A DNA stretch of 64,000 bases from Ashinkailepas kermadecensis (Eukaryota > Arthropoda > Thecostraca > Neolepadidae), in NCBI GenBank assembly GCA_034440615.1, contig JAOTOM010005055.1, positions 248,001 to 312,000 on the forward strand, in the 5' to 3' direction. Within the stretch, counting starts at the first letter, position 1, and each line of letters starts with the position of its first letter. The translations under genes were made by a program, and so were the position numbers. The notes beneath the pieces are model-generated. The model worked only from the letters and a program-made list of their open reading frames with translations, was not told the DNA's origin and made no database searches. Below, piece by piece: positions 34,410 to 46,400 of this stretch.

Positions 34410-34838
34410 GGAATGTAAGCACAAAGAGGTAAATGCACTAGGTAGGGCGGAATGTGATCGGGTAGCAAAACTGGTCTTTGGAATCAAGAGGATATCCGAT
34501 TGGCACATTTTTGCACCTCGGGCGACAAGAAGCGCCGAACATGGCTTGGAAGTCCCTCACACTCTCATACCCCTGTATCTAGGAGAAACGAACTAGTTGC
34601 ACTTCTTACAAATGCAATACAACGGCAAAGAAAGGACGCCTTCCTCAACACAAGAGATGACGTCGGTGACGGATCCGGTTTATCACAGGTGGAAAACGTG
34701 TCCAGCCTCACACCTACAGAATACCAAACATCACTAGGCTATCACATGTTCATGGCTCAGATTAAGACCAGTACACCAGTGGGCGAGCTCGAATTATCCA
34801 TGATATATGCCAAGATGGAACAAAGAAGAATGTTTTAG
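34410..34838 (+). pseudogene. Unrecognised coding-like frame
   Basis: The frame from 34500 (112 codons to TAG) reads RRNELVALLTNAIQRQRKDA then SLTPTEYQTSLGYHMF and GELELSMIYAKMEQRR. Composition is protein-like. Just upstream in another frame KHKEVNALGRAECDRVAKL also looks coding. No family recognised. A decayed mobile-element gene is possible. Confidence 0.2.
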
Positions 34839-35104
34839 CCTATATATGATCTTCAATTTGGCATCCATTCACATATGTCTAACGATTCAGCAGCATGTGC
34901 AGCTGTAGGCTGACGTGACGCACTCACCGCTCACTGCACTGATGCAGGCTGAACAAGACGGTGATTTGGTGATCAGTGATTCGAACGGTAGCGAAGTATA
35001 TAAGAGAGTATGATATCTGCACTATTTTCGTTATATCTTCATGGCGCACACCCTTACGAAGAATATGATGAACCACATACAGGTCGTAGGGCTGTATGTG
35101 CATG

Positions 35105-35290
35105 CTTTGCATGCTTTTTGGAGGGCACTTGCCCCGTGATAAATGTTGGATTTGCTCCCCCCCCCCTCTACCAATAATTTCTACTTTTATCATGGGACCC
35201 TATGCAGTATCCCCACGCAATCTATTTTGGCCTCACCATTGCCTTCATGTATTGTACCCTCCCGATTATTTTCAGAAACCTACACATTCG
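35105..35290 (+). repeat. Dispersed repeat Z, copy 1
   Basis: Aligns with 52155-52315: shared blocks include gggca.ttgc.cc, atgttggatttgc, aataattt..acttttat.atg.gacc and ttgcct..tgtattg. About three quarters of positions agree by eye. It contains a C9 run. Confidence 0.7.
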
Positions 35291-35827
35291 ACAGGTCAAC
35301 AGAGAAAACCTATATGAAATATTAACATTGGCATTCTTATCATGAATTATTCAACTTACTTTTGATCGAGCGAGAAGAAAGGGCTAAAATTCGGGAAGAA
35401 AAGATGTCAATAAATTCCCTTAGCATACCCGTAATCAGCCTACGGAAGCACAGCCGCTGACAGCGAGAGTGGTTTACTTGGCCAGCGTACGCTCAGGCAG
35501 AGGCTGAAGTAATCGTTTCACCAATCTATGTATTGTCCCAGCGTGATCCCAGGTCAGGTCCCGAGCTCAAAAGCCGAGCAATTTACTTGGATAATATATC
35601 AGCTTGTCTTAGGAACCACATGGCCTACTTCAAAATTGAGGTTCAAAATTGTCCGGGACGCTTCCTTAGTTCTACTTCTTTTCAAAGATGTATACTATGG
35701 CACACTTTCTGTTTCACATTGATGAGATACCCATCGTCCAAGCCACCGATGTTATTTGAAGTAAGAAAAACACTGCTGGAGTTTATAACTAAAACAAATG
35801 CCGGTTGGATCGCACCGAAATTTGGAC

Positions 35828-35989
35828 CGACGTGTTCGGAGACTAAGGGACGTGTTCGGAGACTAAGGGACGTGTTCGGAGACTAAGGGACGTGTTCGGA
35901 GACTAAGGGACGTGTTCGGAGACTAAGGGACGTGTTCGGAGACTAAGGGACGTGTTCGGAGACTAAGGGACGTGTTCGGAGACTAAGGG
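35828..35989 (+). repeat. 20-bp tandem repeat, eight exact copies
   Basis: Unit gacgtgttcggagactaagg, repeated eight times without a visible difference. It runs into the 3' end of an otherwise undistinguished open frame at 35533-35886. Confidence 0.97.
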
Positions 35990-37055
35990 TATACTGCAAC
36001 GCCTTTTAGTCTACATCAGAATTTGTGGGGTGAATTGCGCTGGGTGATCTGTCCTGGAATGCGCCAGGACAGGACCCACTGAATGACGAACACTTCTTTC
36101 ATTGCAAAATGCGGGTTCCGAATTGGCACATAAGTGTGTAATCTATTCACCGATGTGATTTCAAAGATATGAAAAACATAACTATCCTAGACCGAAACAT
36201 TTAAGAGCACACACCGTTTACCTACCCCATCCATCGTGATCTATTGCTCGACTTTGAAAACAAGCAACTTCCAAAAAGGTGGCAGGTGGTTCCTTCATGA
36301 TTGCCGGTAACAGTAGGTACTTTTGGGGAGACTGAACATATTTTTCAATTGAACTTCCCAGTTCTATGTCCTTGCACCCTATCCCTGCCATGTATAACCT
36401 TGTACCCTGTCCCTGTCATGAAGAGCTTTTGACTACATGCTGCAACAATTAGACGAAGCAGATACTTGGAACATTCCAAAGCTGGTACAAATTGAACAGC
36501 ATCCAACAAGCTTTGGTATCTATTATGCACAGACACTTTTTTACCATACCAATGGGATTGTGAGAAAGGAGCAATGCTATAACTTCGTCAATAGACGATT
36601 CAAAGACCAATGTTAGGTAATTTTAACTTTTCTTTCGTTCTGAACTGGAACATTGATACTAAGAAAATGTAATTATTAATGTATATGTCTAATTACAACA
36701 TACCGTATATGGTAGTGCTGCTTGTACTGGACGGATCTTCAACGTAGTGGTATTATTGCAGCTTTAGATGCTCACTAGATGTTGTATACATATTTTACCT
36801 CTGAAAAGCAAACCAAGATGTTAGGTTCGTTTATACTTTAATGATTTTAATCATGAATTTAAGTAATGATCTCACACTCAGTGGAATTCCATTGACGTGA
36901 CATGATTTTAATGCATGATATGATATGATATGAACACAATTCGTGTTAGGCATGGGTACTCTATGAATTAAAAAGAAACGGAGGACACTTATCACAACAT
37001 ATCACTACTCACTCCACCGCGCAGAATAATAGCCATCGGCTACGACGAACCCGAT
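35990..37055. other. No supported gene
   Basis: AT-rich. A short gatat-based run at 36915-36932 (atgatatgatatgatatg). Nothing else recognised. Confidence 0.4.
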
Positions 37056-37059
37056 CTTA

Positions 37060-37720
37060 GTGTGTGGCTATGTGTTGTGATGTGATTTGTAACCTGTGCT
37101 CCTGGTGTCTGTACATAGGTGTTTGGTGCTGAAGGTGTAGTGCGGTATGGGACCGGTGACAACAGTGTCCAAGAGGATGTCTGGGTGTTAAGTGTCGTCT
37201 AAGATTGATAATATCTAGTGATTCGACTATTTTTAGCTCGGCAACGTCGTTAGATGTGCTTAAAATGTATATCCTGAAAGAAGCTGAGCTTATGGTTGTC
37301 TCCATGTGACTGTGGTGTGTGGTCTCCTAATGGTTTGTTTGGTGTCTTGTTTTTGTCGTCTCTTAAGTGTTCGTGGTACCACTCCCTGACGCTGTGTTTT
37401 GTCTTTCTAATATACATTTCCTTACATTTCCCTGTTGGCATAGTAGGCACGTGATGACATACTACATATATAAAGTGACATTTTCCTTCTAAGCCTGCAT
37501 GACGCGTGTGGCAGTGCCTCCCCCCCCTCCCGGACATGGAGGGCAGACTTGGGCAAGGCAGGGCAAACATGGAAACGATGTCATAAAGCATCTCACACCG
37601 CCATGCAATTTTCAAGGACAAGCCTAATTATTTTACGACGGAATTTACTCCTCTGGTTAGGGTGCCGTCTATGAAAGGTAAAGGGATGTCGGGTAGTTTA
37701 TCATTTTGGTCTGCTTAGTC
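37060..37720 (-). mobile_element. Penelope-like element C: GIY-YIG endonuclease remnant
   Basis: Minus strand 37250-37621 reads GKCHFIYVVCHHVPTMPTGK, then KEMYIRKTKHSVREWYHEHL and NKTPNKPLGDHTPQSHGD. With a frame change near 37260 it continues ILSTSNDVAELKIVESLDII (37057-37305). This is the nuclease of another PLE lineage: YIRKT sits where YIGKT is expected, REWYHEHL holds the conserved Arg, and the Glu in KIVESLDI is the catalytic Glu position. Upstream on the minus strand (37620-37940) only broken frames are seen, so RT is lost or unreadable. At least one frameshift, so it is inactive. Confidence 0.7.
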
Positions 37721-37944
37721 TGCCGAAGAGGGAGTGGCAGCGGTATACGAATGCACGAAATGACCTCGGCGGTCTGACTGCGATTGTGAGAACAAAAAAC
37801 TGTGTTCAGGGACGGAGCAGACATTAGCCCTTTTCACGGCGGCCAATAAGCACCGGGATGCAATGTCGATGACTTCGTCTAGTATGAAGGGCATATCATT
37901 GAAATATATGTACTTTATCTGTATATATGGAATGTTCAAGAAGT

Positions 37945-39185
37945 TTTAACTATGAAGTAATAAATTCAATATTAAACCCAACCAACATATTCAAATTGTG
38001 GCACTGTTTGAAAAAGGCGCTCAATTCACGGAAGCAACTAGCCAATCTGGCCGCATTTGGCACCATGGCCGGGAGGTAGGAGTTGTCGGATAGAAAATAA
38101 ATTTGCCGTTGGATTACCAGCAAATATACAATATTAGGGAGAAAGTGGTAGTATATATCCTGCGGATGAATATTTTTCCTGATACGTTTTATTTTATGGC
38201 TGTGAAGTACCTGTATTATGAATAAATATTGAAATACAACATTTCCAGATGCTACGATTCCCTCTTGACGCTCCCGAAAATATTAAATTATCTCCACGTT
38301 ACAAGCGGGTTGTTTACAGTTGTAATGGCATCCGCTGTACCGCACCATACGTGGCTCAGTTTTTAAATGTTGCTGTACTCCTACCTGAATAACCCCTACT
38401 GTGGGGGGAGGGCAATTGATCCTTGCTTTTGAATATCATACACGCAAGAAAGAGCAAAGCATGAATTGTTTACAGCACCCCAAAAAACCGCAATGCATCC
38501 AAAATATGCGCATCTGAGACAAACTTGTTTATTGGCTCGCCCGACATATTTCAGCCGTAAATGATGCAATCAGAGCACAAATAATGACGTCATATTTTGA
38601 AACGTGGATTATGATTCGTTCCAGCTATCATAAAGGGCCAATCACTTACTGCAGTTGAAGTTGGCTGGCGATATTGATCAGAGCGGTCAAGTGCTCGGAA
38701 AATTTGGCATTTGAAGACCACTGAATTCGACAAACAGCTGTTGTCATCGAGTTTACTCCCGAAGTCAGGCTCGCTTGGTCTGACTTCCAGATTTCCGACT
38801 AGATGACGTCCCAAGCGCGGATGTGGGTGTACATTTTTAGGGTTTTGGATAAACAAGCTGTTACTAGTCCAAAAACTTGTCGTATTAGGTAACTGAACCT
38901 ACTCTGTTTGTGTATTGATATCGGAAATTGGTCCAATCTACAGACTAAAAGCTTTCAGATCAACGTAATTATTATGCCCTGACCCCGCCATTGGGATGTC
39001 ATGCAGATTACTTCCCGCTAGTGCACGCGTGAAACCGCCTATTGTCTTGAACGGTCTTAAGCAAGAGAAAGGACATTTGTGTGGGATAAAACGGGACACG
39101 GAATCCGTGTCACAAACCTCTGGATGCGGAGTATGGCAACTCAACCGTGAAGTGTGCAGACATATGATAGCAAAATACACTATAA
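37945..39185. other. No supported gene
   Basis: Mixed sequence with short frames only. No domain or repeat recognised. Confidence 0.4.
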
Positions 39186-39188
39186 GAA

Positions 39189-39221
39189 CCCCCCCCCCCC
39201 CAACAACAACAACAACAAAAA
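39189..39221 (+). repeat. Poly-C followed by (CAA)n
   Basis: About 13 C then six caa units. Confidence 0.95.
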
Positions 39222-39309
39222 GCGTTCTATAATGCATTACAACAAGCAATCTTGGGAATAGGTGAGATGCATAAGCTTACAGCACAAAGAAATAACGAAA
39301 GTGAGAGGA

Positions 39310-40320
39310 CAAACCCAAGCAATGTGAGTCTGTCTATTGTTAGCACCAGCAATGTGAGTCTGTCTACTGTAAACACCAGTAGTATGAGCCTGTCTACTGT
39401 AGGCACCAGCAACGTGAGTCTGTCAACTGGAAACACTAGCAATGTGAGCCTGTCTACTGTAAAAACCAGCAATGTGAGCCTGTCTACTGGAAACAGCAGC
39501 AACGTGAGTCCGTCTACTGTAAACACTAGCGATGTGAGCCTGTCTACTGTAAACATCAGCAATTGGAGTCTGTCTACTGCAAACACCAGCAATGTCAGTC
39601 CGTCTACTGTAAAACCAGCAATGTGACCCTGTCTACTGTAAAACCAGCAATGTGAGTCCGTCTACTGTAAAACCAGCAATGTGAGCCTGTCTACTGTAGG
39701 CACCAGCAACGTGAGTCTGTCAACTGGAAACACTAGCAATGTGAGCCTGTCTACTGTAAAAACCAGCAATGTGAGCCTGTCTACTGGAAACAGCAGCAAC
39801 GTGAGTCCGTCTACTGTAAACACTAGCGATGTGAGCCTGTCTACTGTAAACATCAGCAATGGGAGTCTGTCTACTGCAAACACCAGCAATGTGAGTCTGT
39901 CTACTGTAAAACCAGCAATGTGAGTCCGTCTACTGTAAAACCAGCAATGTGACCCTGTCTACTGTAAACACTAGCAATGTGAGCCTGTTTGCTGTAAAAC
40001 CAGCAATGCGAACCTGTCTACTGTAAACAGCAGCAACGTGAGTCCGTCACTAAACACTAGGATGTGAGCCTATCTACTGGAAACAGCAGCAACGTGAGTC
40101 CGTCTACTGTAAACACTAGCGATGTGAGCCTGTCTACTGTAAACATCAGCAATGGGAGTCTGTCTACTGCAAACACCAGCAATGTGAGTCTGTCTACTGT
40201 AAAACCAGCAATGTGAGTCCGTCTACTGTAAAACCAGCAATGTGACCCTGTCTACTGTAAACACTAGCAATGTGACCCTGTTTGCTGTAAAACCAGCAAT
40301 GCGAACCTGTCTACTGGTTC
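39310..40320 (+). repeat. 30-bp minisatellite with ~295-bp higher-order repeats
   Basis: Basic unit of 30 bp (core gtgagtctgtctactgtaaa then caccagcaat). In the plus frame it gives SNVSLSTVNT, repeated from 39252 to 39626. Later units are 29 bp and lose the frame. A ~195-bp block at 39401-39597 recurs at 39698-39893 almost unchanged (offset 297) and a related block recurs from 40079 (offset 293 from 39786). The length changes that break the frame argue against a maintained protein. Confidence 0.93.
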
Positions 40321-40641
40321 GCACACCAGCAACATACGCAGGATGCTTCTGACCAAGTATTGTCTCTCAGACGTAGCCAAGGCAGCGTTTATATGAATTG
40401 CGTTCAAGATACTATGTGGTGTTGTCTGAAGTTGGTGTTACCACTAGCACATCATCATCGGGTACAACATCGTCCTCGTTCGCTCGGCATGTAATCACCA
40501 TGCATGGTGCCTGCATGCATCGCCTGCATCCAATTTCATTGGAAATAAATTGCCCAATATTCTTGTTAAACTTGGTTGTGCATATGCTATGACGGCAGGA
40601 TTAATTTCAACCAATGGTGCTGTTTTATTTCGTTGTTGCAG

Positions 40642-40972
40642 AATAATGGAAAAGACGTGGATGTTGTTTCTGGGCTTTGTATTAAATATCTCTTGTGCGT
40701 TCACAACATGTTTGCAGCGCCGGTCGCTGTCAGAGCGGCAGCTGCGGCGGCTCCGGTCGGTCGGACCTCGGCCACCTCGCAGAGCTGAGTCACCGCTGCC
40801 ACCTGCATTACAGCGGCTGCTGTTCGCTAATTACTCCGATGAGCTCTGGGGACGCCTGGAAATAGCAATCTGGATGAGGGGAACCACCACGGAGGCGGCT
40901 TGTGCTGAAGCAACATTTCCCAAGAGAGGGTCGATAATGCAAATTGTAACGACGAGCGTCTTGCCAAGCTAA
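40642..40972 (+). CDS. Candidate secreted-protein exon (signal peptide after a splice acceptor)
   Basis: A strong acceptor (tttcgttgttgcag, AG at 40640-40641) is followed four bases later by ATG 40646. The frame gives 108 residues. Residues 1-19 (MEKTWMLFLGFVLNISCAF) look like a signal peptide. The next part is very basic (LQRRSLSERQLRRLRSVGP, then RPPRRAESPLPPA) with several dibasic and RxxR sites, and then LLFANYSDELWGRLEIAIW. This layout resembles a small secreted or neuropeptide-type precursor, but I recognise no family. Only one Cys pair (17, 23) and two later Cys are visible. The 3' limit is uncertain: the frame ends at TAA 40970, or a donor near 41012 (cag/gtgacc) might be used by a non-coding exon. 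No nearby partner exon was found. Confidence 0.3.
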
Positions 40973-41014
40973 CATATTGTTATACAAGCCGTGGATGTGG
41001 TCCATGATTTCAGG

Positions 41015-42120
41015 TGACCTTTAAAACGCTATCATATGTAATGCGGATTGAATAGCGGCTACTCAATAACATTGAGCACATTACTTTGAGCTCGGTGTTT
41101 TGCATCGACGTACCCATGCACCCATGAATAACGAGCTTCGGGAAGGAACGGATTGCTAGAAGTAGTCTTATTCCAGTGGCATGGTTGGCTGACATTTAGC
41201 TTCGAAATTACATCTCTTGATGTACTGTGCCATTCGCGAAGGTTTACCGGCAAGCGTGCGGTAACGTATAGATTCGCTATTGAATTATGAAAGACCAGAC
41301 GCTGCATACACACGGATATGTCTTCCTGGTTTTATGATATGTCTTCCGGGTTTTCGAGGTACTCACAAAAGGAGGACTCCAGGCTACATTTTCAAGAGTG
41401 TCGCTACAGCACATCATGGCTGGTCTGAACTGATACAGTCTTAACATGTGCATCGACCCGGCCAGTGCATTGCGTGAGTTTGTTAGTTTCTTTGATGAAC
41501 GTTGCGTTATGATCGAAAAATCTACCCAAAACACTGGGAGCATAATGACCAGAGAAGCAGGCCACTAATGCCCCGAGGCCACTAATCACCATCTACACAC
41601 AATGGCAAAAACACATGAGGAATATGCTGTAGGTGTTGCGGGTGTCGACATCATCATCGTTATAGTGGCTGTGACTGCTCGGGGGAACTGGGGCTTTCTT
41701 CAACCATTTGGTTCTAGAGGCCAACACAATTGTTTGATTTTGACATGTATGCTCATCGTCCAGGAGAGCCGTGCCAATTGCGGCACTAAGTAATCGCGAG
41801 TTCTGACACGTCAGTGTGAATCTTGGCACGGTATTAAAATCAACTAATCCATTTTTGTTGATATGTGTAATTATTAATGAAAGATTTCCGAATTTACGGG
41901 AAATTTATGTTTAAATAAACTTAGTCAGAGTTCTTGATGAAGTGGCTTTTTGAACCAGGGTCCTATTGCTAAGCAGAGCTTGTTGCGTGAACCCCGGCCC
42001 CACCATCCGATCCATGAATTCCAGTTCAACGACAGAATTTTGACCGAAAGTTTAATGTTCCGTCAATGTACGGACACGGCCGCCCGGTAACTCGTCCCTG
42101 CCTTATCGGGCCAGCTGGCA
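41015..42120. other. No supported gene
   Basis: Short frames on the minus strand (41277-41592 and 41593-41829) have protein-like composition but no motif I know. 41320-41345 holds a small duplication (gatatgtcttcc.ggtttt). Confidence 0.35.
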
Positions 42121-42129
42121 GCCGACCCT

Positions 42130-42236
42130 CCCAGCCGGGGGCTAAATGCGAGCGCGTGAAGCTACCCGAACCCTGTTGCCAGGACAGGGGAGACCAGTGC
42201 AAGCCAGCTCTTTAACAACTGAGCTACCGGGGCAGC
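42130..42236 (-). repeat. tRNA-like SINE head or tRNA pseudogene
   Basis: On the minus strand starting at 42233: gccccggtagctcagttgtt, i.e. an A-box-like TAGCTCAGTTG within a D-arm pairing gctc/gagc. About 60-70 bp on comes a B-box-like gggttcgggt (about 42164-42173). The anticodon arm does not fold properly and the acceptor stem is not closed, so this is not a functional tRNA. A tRNA-derived SINE extending further left is the best reading; its tail is not defined. Confidence 0.5.
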
Positions 42237-42487
42237 AATATGCTGGTGCTGCTGGAAATATGCTGCTGCATGTGAGAGATCAAATGCTTAGATGAATCAT
42301 TGGCGCACTGAAAGAACTTTTAAATTAATTAGCGATTTATTTCAGCACAAAACATACGCATTTATTTCATCCTATATACACAATGGTTTTGGGTTGCTTT
42401 GAACCAGCTTGCACCACGGACCACGGAATACAACTGAAAGAGCTGTGGCGTGAGAAATTCTCATCGGTTGATTCCACCAGCCACCTA

Positions 42488-43276
42488 CATTAACCCTCTT
42501 TCCTCGTCAGATCCTCACACACCGTCTCGTAGGGGTCCTTTTATACCCCTCTAATTTCCAAACTAAGCTAACACGAAAACCAAAGTGGTGTCATTGGAAA
42601 GCACTCGACGAATAGGGCCTGAAACCACACGAACATTTTGGCCAATCACAAAAAAGTGACGTCATTATGGGGGTTTATGTGATCACGATTGACGTGCTTT
42701 TGGCCCTGGGGAGTTCATTCTGTGGAGATTGTAAAAAATTGAATGAAAAAAGAGGGCGAAATCGACCATGGCACTAAAATTTTCGCCCAACTCAGTATTT
42801 TAATTTTTTGAAAGTTTCACAATTTTGAGTTTCAATTTTCTGTACTTTGTATTTTTCAAGTGGGTAGACCGCACCGTTAAAAGTTGTTTCAAGCCAACTT
42901 ATCCAATAAAAAATGCATACTCTTGCTAGGATCTTCGATTTTAGCCTTTATGGGCAAATATGAAAAACTGATACGTCATCAAAAACGATAAAAATATTTT
43001 AAAATCCTCCGGTGCGTTTTGTTGCATCTCTAAAAGATAAGCAAGCGCTGAAAGTTTCATTCAAATATCTTGATCCGTTACAGCGTGACGATTGGTTTAA
43101 CTTCTTATCGGAGGTGACCTCACCTGACCTTCAATAACTTGTTGACCGTATACGACCTGACCTCAGAATTTTCACACATGCCAAATTTACGTGGGAAAAG
43201 CTGCGCCAAATTTTGGCGCTATGCTGAGTGCCGTTTCTCACTGCCCAATATTAGCGGTGTAAAATGACCCTCCCAT
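42488..43276. mobile_element. Possible TTAA-flanked element (one end clear)
   Basis: Starts ttaaccctctttcctcgtca at about 42490, followed by a stem-loop gtaggggt..ataccccTc near 42530. This is the same arrangement as the right end (read in reverse) of the element at 46559-47416. A TTAA lies at 43270-43273 but no matching terminal repeat was seen there. The interior has gacctcacctgacctt and cgacctgacctcagaa words. Confidence 0.3.
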
Positions 43277-43744
43277 CGAGTTAACGCTAGGCTTAGGATA
43301 GGTGTACGTTAGGGTGTCCCAAAAACATGTCTTCGGATTTCTTGAGGGGATGAAGGTTGCCCATATTCCACTTCAACAGACAGTAGTACTGGCACGATTT
43401 GAGTAAATCTGGGTATACTTAGAGGTCGCGTCGAAATGCACTTTCTTTGCCATCCGGTTACAACAGGCAACTATATTAGTAAGCATTGGATACATTATAT
43501 AGGATCATACATATATTTAGAGTAAGCTGATATTAATTCATGATATCATGTTTGTTATAGTGAATTCAGGATTGACAGATAATTTCTGAAAAACATTCTT
43601 ACGTTACAAATACCAGGGAAATATCGAAGTCCCTGATAGTCCAACATACAACGCGGAACTGAGGTAAACAAACGAGGCTACTATGACGGCCACTCTGTTG
43701 CCATGCAGTGTCGCAACGTTTTAACCAAAAATTACGATGAAACC

Positions 43745-45725
43745 ATGGATGATGTATGCCTGGATTGGAAACTCCGCGTCGGCGCCTTTGATCTGCGCGT
43801 ATCAGCGCACCGACCTGCCACCTAGCGGAGCGTAAGTAAAAACACAGAAACGCGGCCGGTTTTAGGCCATGCGCCTATGGGAGTTCGTGGCATGGATTCC
43901 GTATTTACGTTTTTTCCAGTTGATTCAGACATCGCAGGAGGATTGCATGAGCCTTTCACCACACATAATTGATCAAGGAACTTACTGTTCTTTCCATATT
44001 TATTTATGATGCTCCGTTCAGAAGTTATCGTGGTGTTGAGTGAACGCATCTGTGACAGGGAGCCCACCTCGTTCAAAGGGTTGGAGGACTGGCAAGTCGT
44101 AGCCTTGCGTAGCAGGCCCATGGATGATTATACAAGGTAGGCTTACCACGGCCAGAGGTTGCCAGCTGCTAGGGTATGTTGCAAGGGCTTATCTAAGGGG
44201 AGGAAGCGAATTTGGCGCCCCTTAGGACCTGAAAGACGCCTCTCGTGGAGGTCCCAGTGTACCCCCTTCCACCGAATTTTTCAGTGGAACGCGTTCCTCG
44301 GCCTGGGAACGTTGGCCATCTGGAAGGTTCGAACGCACCCACCGAATCTCGGGATTGACCTACATCTATCAATAGCTGAACTCATGGATGTACTCCTACA
44401 GATGTCAGATTGTGTCAGCCTACCCATAAGAATACTTCAGGTCAGCATACACCTGCCAATATTTGATGGTGTCAACATACACATCTTAGATATCTCAACA
44501 GCTTTGCAAAATTCAACAGTACCTATGTAATTACCTATGACTCTCAATGTCATTGAGATGATGGGGCCTTCACTCCCATCAAAAACCCAGTTTTCTTTTT
44601 GGGAAACCAGTGCAAAATTTTCCCCGACTATTTTTATCAAAACTAACCTAGCCTATCTTCTGTTTCTATTCTTTTTTTTAAATTATTTCTGGTGGGAATA
44701 AATTGTCCTGTCACCTTAATCACATTGATTTTTTTTTCTGACATGCGATATCAGGCAAACATTCAACATCTACCCTCAATCCATTGCAGCTATAGCTCAT
44801 GACTCCTTCAATTCCAATTATCAGCCTTCCAATTATGCATTATGTTCAATAACATCATCAGAAATCAACGTAAATGTTCCTGCCGCATTAGGTACCTAAT
44901 TGTTGATGCAAACTCCACATTTGCCAAAACTAGGTAGATTGCAGTAGTTTGTGGATCAGTACCAGTCATAAGCAAATTGAAATGGTGGCATTTGCAAAAA
45001 GGCACCAGTTTAATTGGAACTCATTTCAACTTCCAGGTCTACCTACCTAGTATGGTGCCACTGAACGAAGAAGTCAAAGTTGTGATGGGCAAGGATGTAG
45101 CCTTTCATCTCAACCTGAGAAACACTAAGCATGTATTCCTCACTTCAGTTTTAGCAATGCATCACCATGAAATGCTGATCAATATACCATTAGGTAATAC
45201 TTGTTCATACAAATGTATCAAATATTTCAGCTCTCAAGATCAAGATGGCAATGCAAATGAAGATTGATAACTGATGGGGTTCAAGTGCTAATACTGAGTT
45301 GGGATATGCTGTATGCAAACAAACTGTTAGTAAAGCAAAGCACTACAGATGTGTTGGAACACATCAAAACTGACACCATGGTATGCATTATTAAATATGA
45401 CTATGTTCTCTTCTCCATATACCAATACATCGGTAGTCCAGAACAGTATTCGGCACCAAAATGCTTCTTTGTCATGAAATTAAAGAAACAAAACGCATAA
45501 AAAACAAGGGAGTTTCATCAATTTACCTGGCAGGATCCGGAGGGACGCGATGAAATGTCTTATCAGGGCACTTTCGCTTAGGATTCGAGCAATTTAACGC
45601 ACCACACCACATACTCCCGCCCGCTGCCATGGCCGCGTACGAGCGTTTACTTACCCGAGAGGTTTTCACGGCGGTTACGCAAACAGCTGTTGGTTTCCAA
45701 TCCAGGCGTACTCATCCATGATGAA
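43745..45725. mobile_element. ~2-kb element bounded by inverted repeats
   Basis: The left end holds catggatgatgtatgcctgg followed by attggaaac (43744-43773). The reverse complement of the right end (45690-45722) holds catggatgagtacgcctggattggaaac in the same order, i.e. a terminal inverted repeat of about 27 bp with few differences, and gtaagtaaa recurs inside both ends. Interior frames (43822-44121 minus, 44159-44530 plus, 44977-45267 plus) carry no transposase motif I recognise. It could be a non-autonomous DNA transposon. Target duplications are not clear. Confidence 0.5.
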
Positions 45726-46400
45726 ACGTCACAAAAACGAAGCAGGGAAGGACAAACAGTTTCTCCTCGCCGTTCCAATCGCAGGGAAACAACCCAGGAC
45801 TCTAGGAAGTCACGGCTCTTCTGCAAAAGCTGAAAGAGATTGCCTTGATCACAAGATAGTGGCGCTCTCGTTTGACACGACGGTGGTCAACACCGGGGTG
45901 ATGCGAGGAGCATGCATCCGCATCGAACAACATCTCGGCCGCGACCTCCTGTGGCTGGCTTGCCGGTATGTTTCAGAGGGTGTTGTCAGGAGCGCGTTTG
46001 AAGCCTGCTTCGGAAAGTTCTCAGGCCCTGCCGTTGACATGTTCAAGAGTTTCCAAAAGAATTAGCGATGCATCAATCAAACAGAAACCGTGACGATTCA
46101 CGACATTGAGGAGGACGCCCAGGACATTCGCGAGGAGTGGCAGCACATTACCAGGAAGTCCTCATAACGTCCGAGCATCCTCGCGAGGACTACGTGGAAC
46201 TCACGCGCGATTTAGCTGCTTCTTTTTGGCCGGAGACATGTGCGATCGGAAGAGCGATGGTCCCAAGTTCCGTCCACCGGGTGCTCATCAAGCAAGGTGG
46301 ATGCAGAAAGCCATCTACTGTCTCAAGATGGCCATCTTCCTCCCCCAGATGCACAACCTGCATGTCAGCTCCCGAGATGAAGTTGGCGACCATCGCATGG
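45718..46400 (+). pseudogene. Transposon-associated gene, copy A (invertebrate 'FDTT..NTG..GAC' family)
   Basis: The 115-codon frame reads VALSFDTTVVNTGVMRGAC, then RIEQHLGRDLLWLACRY and EACFGKFSGPAVDMFKSF, stopping at 46063. It continues in other frames: TVTIHDIEEDAQDIREEWQH, EHPREDYVELTRDLAASF and PPGAHQARWMQKAIYCLKMA near 46290-46345. I know this block order from many uncharacterised, repetitive proteins in arthropod and cnidarian genomes that behave like mobile-element genes. The formal transposon superfamily is unknown to me. Copy B on the other strand at 50.0-51.1 kb shares the CR-x, FxxFQ and PGxxHxxRWM blocks. Two or three frame lesions make copy A a pseudogene, and it is cut at its 3' side by the TTAA element at 46559. 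Confidence 0.65.

Noticed and set aside
34500..34838. 112-codon frame as a confident gene
   Set aside because: Protein-like composition only; kept as a low-confidence remnant.
39227..39592. Minus-strand VDRLTLLVFT repeat protein
   Set aside because: Shadow of the 30-bp minisatellite; later 29-bp units break the frame.
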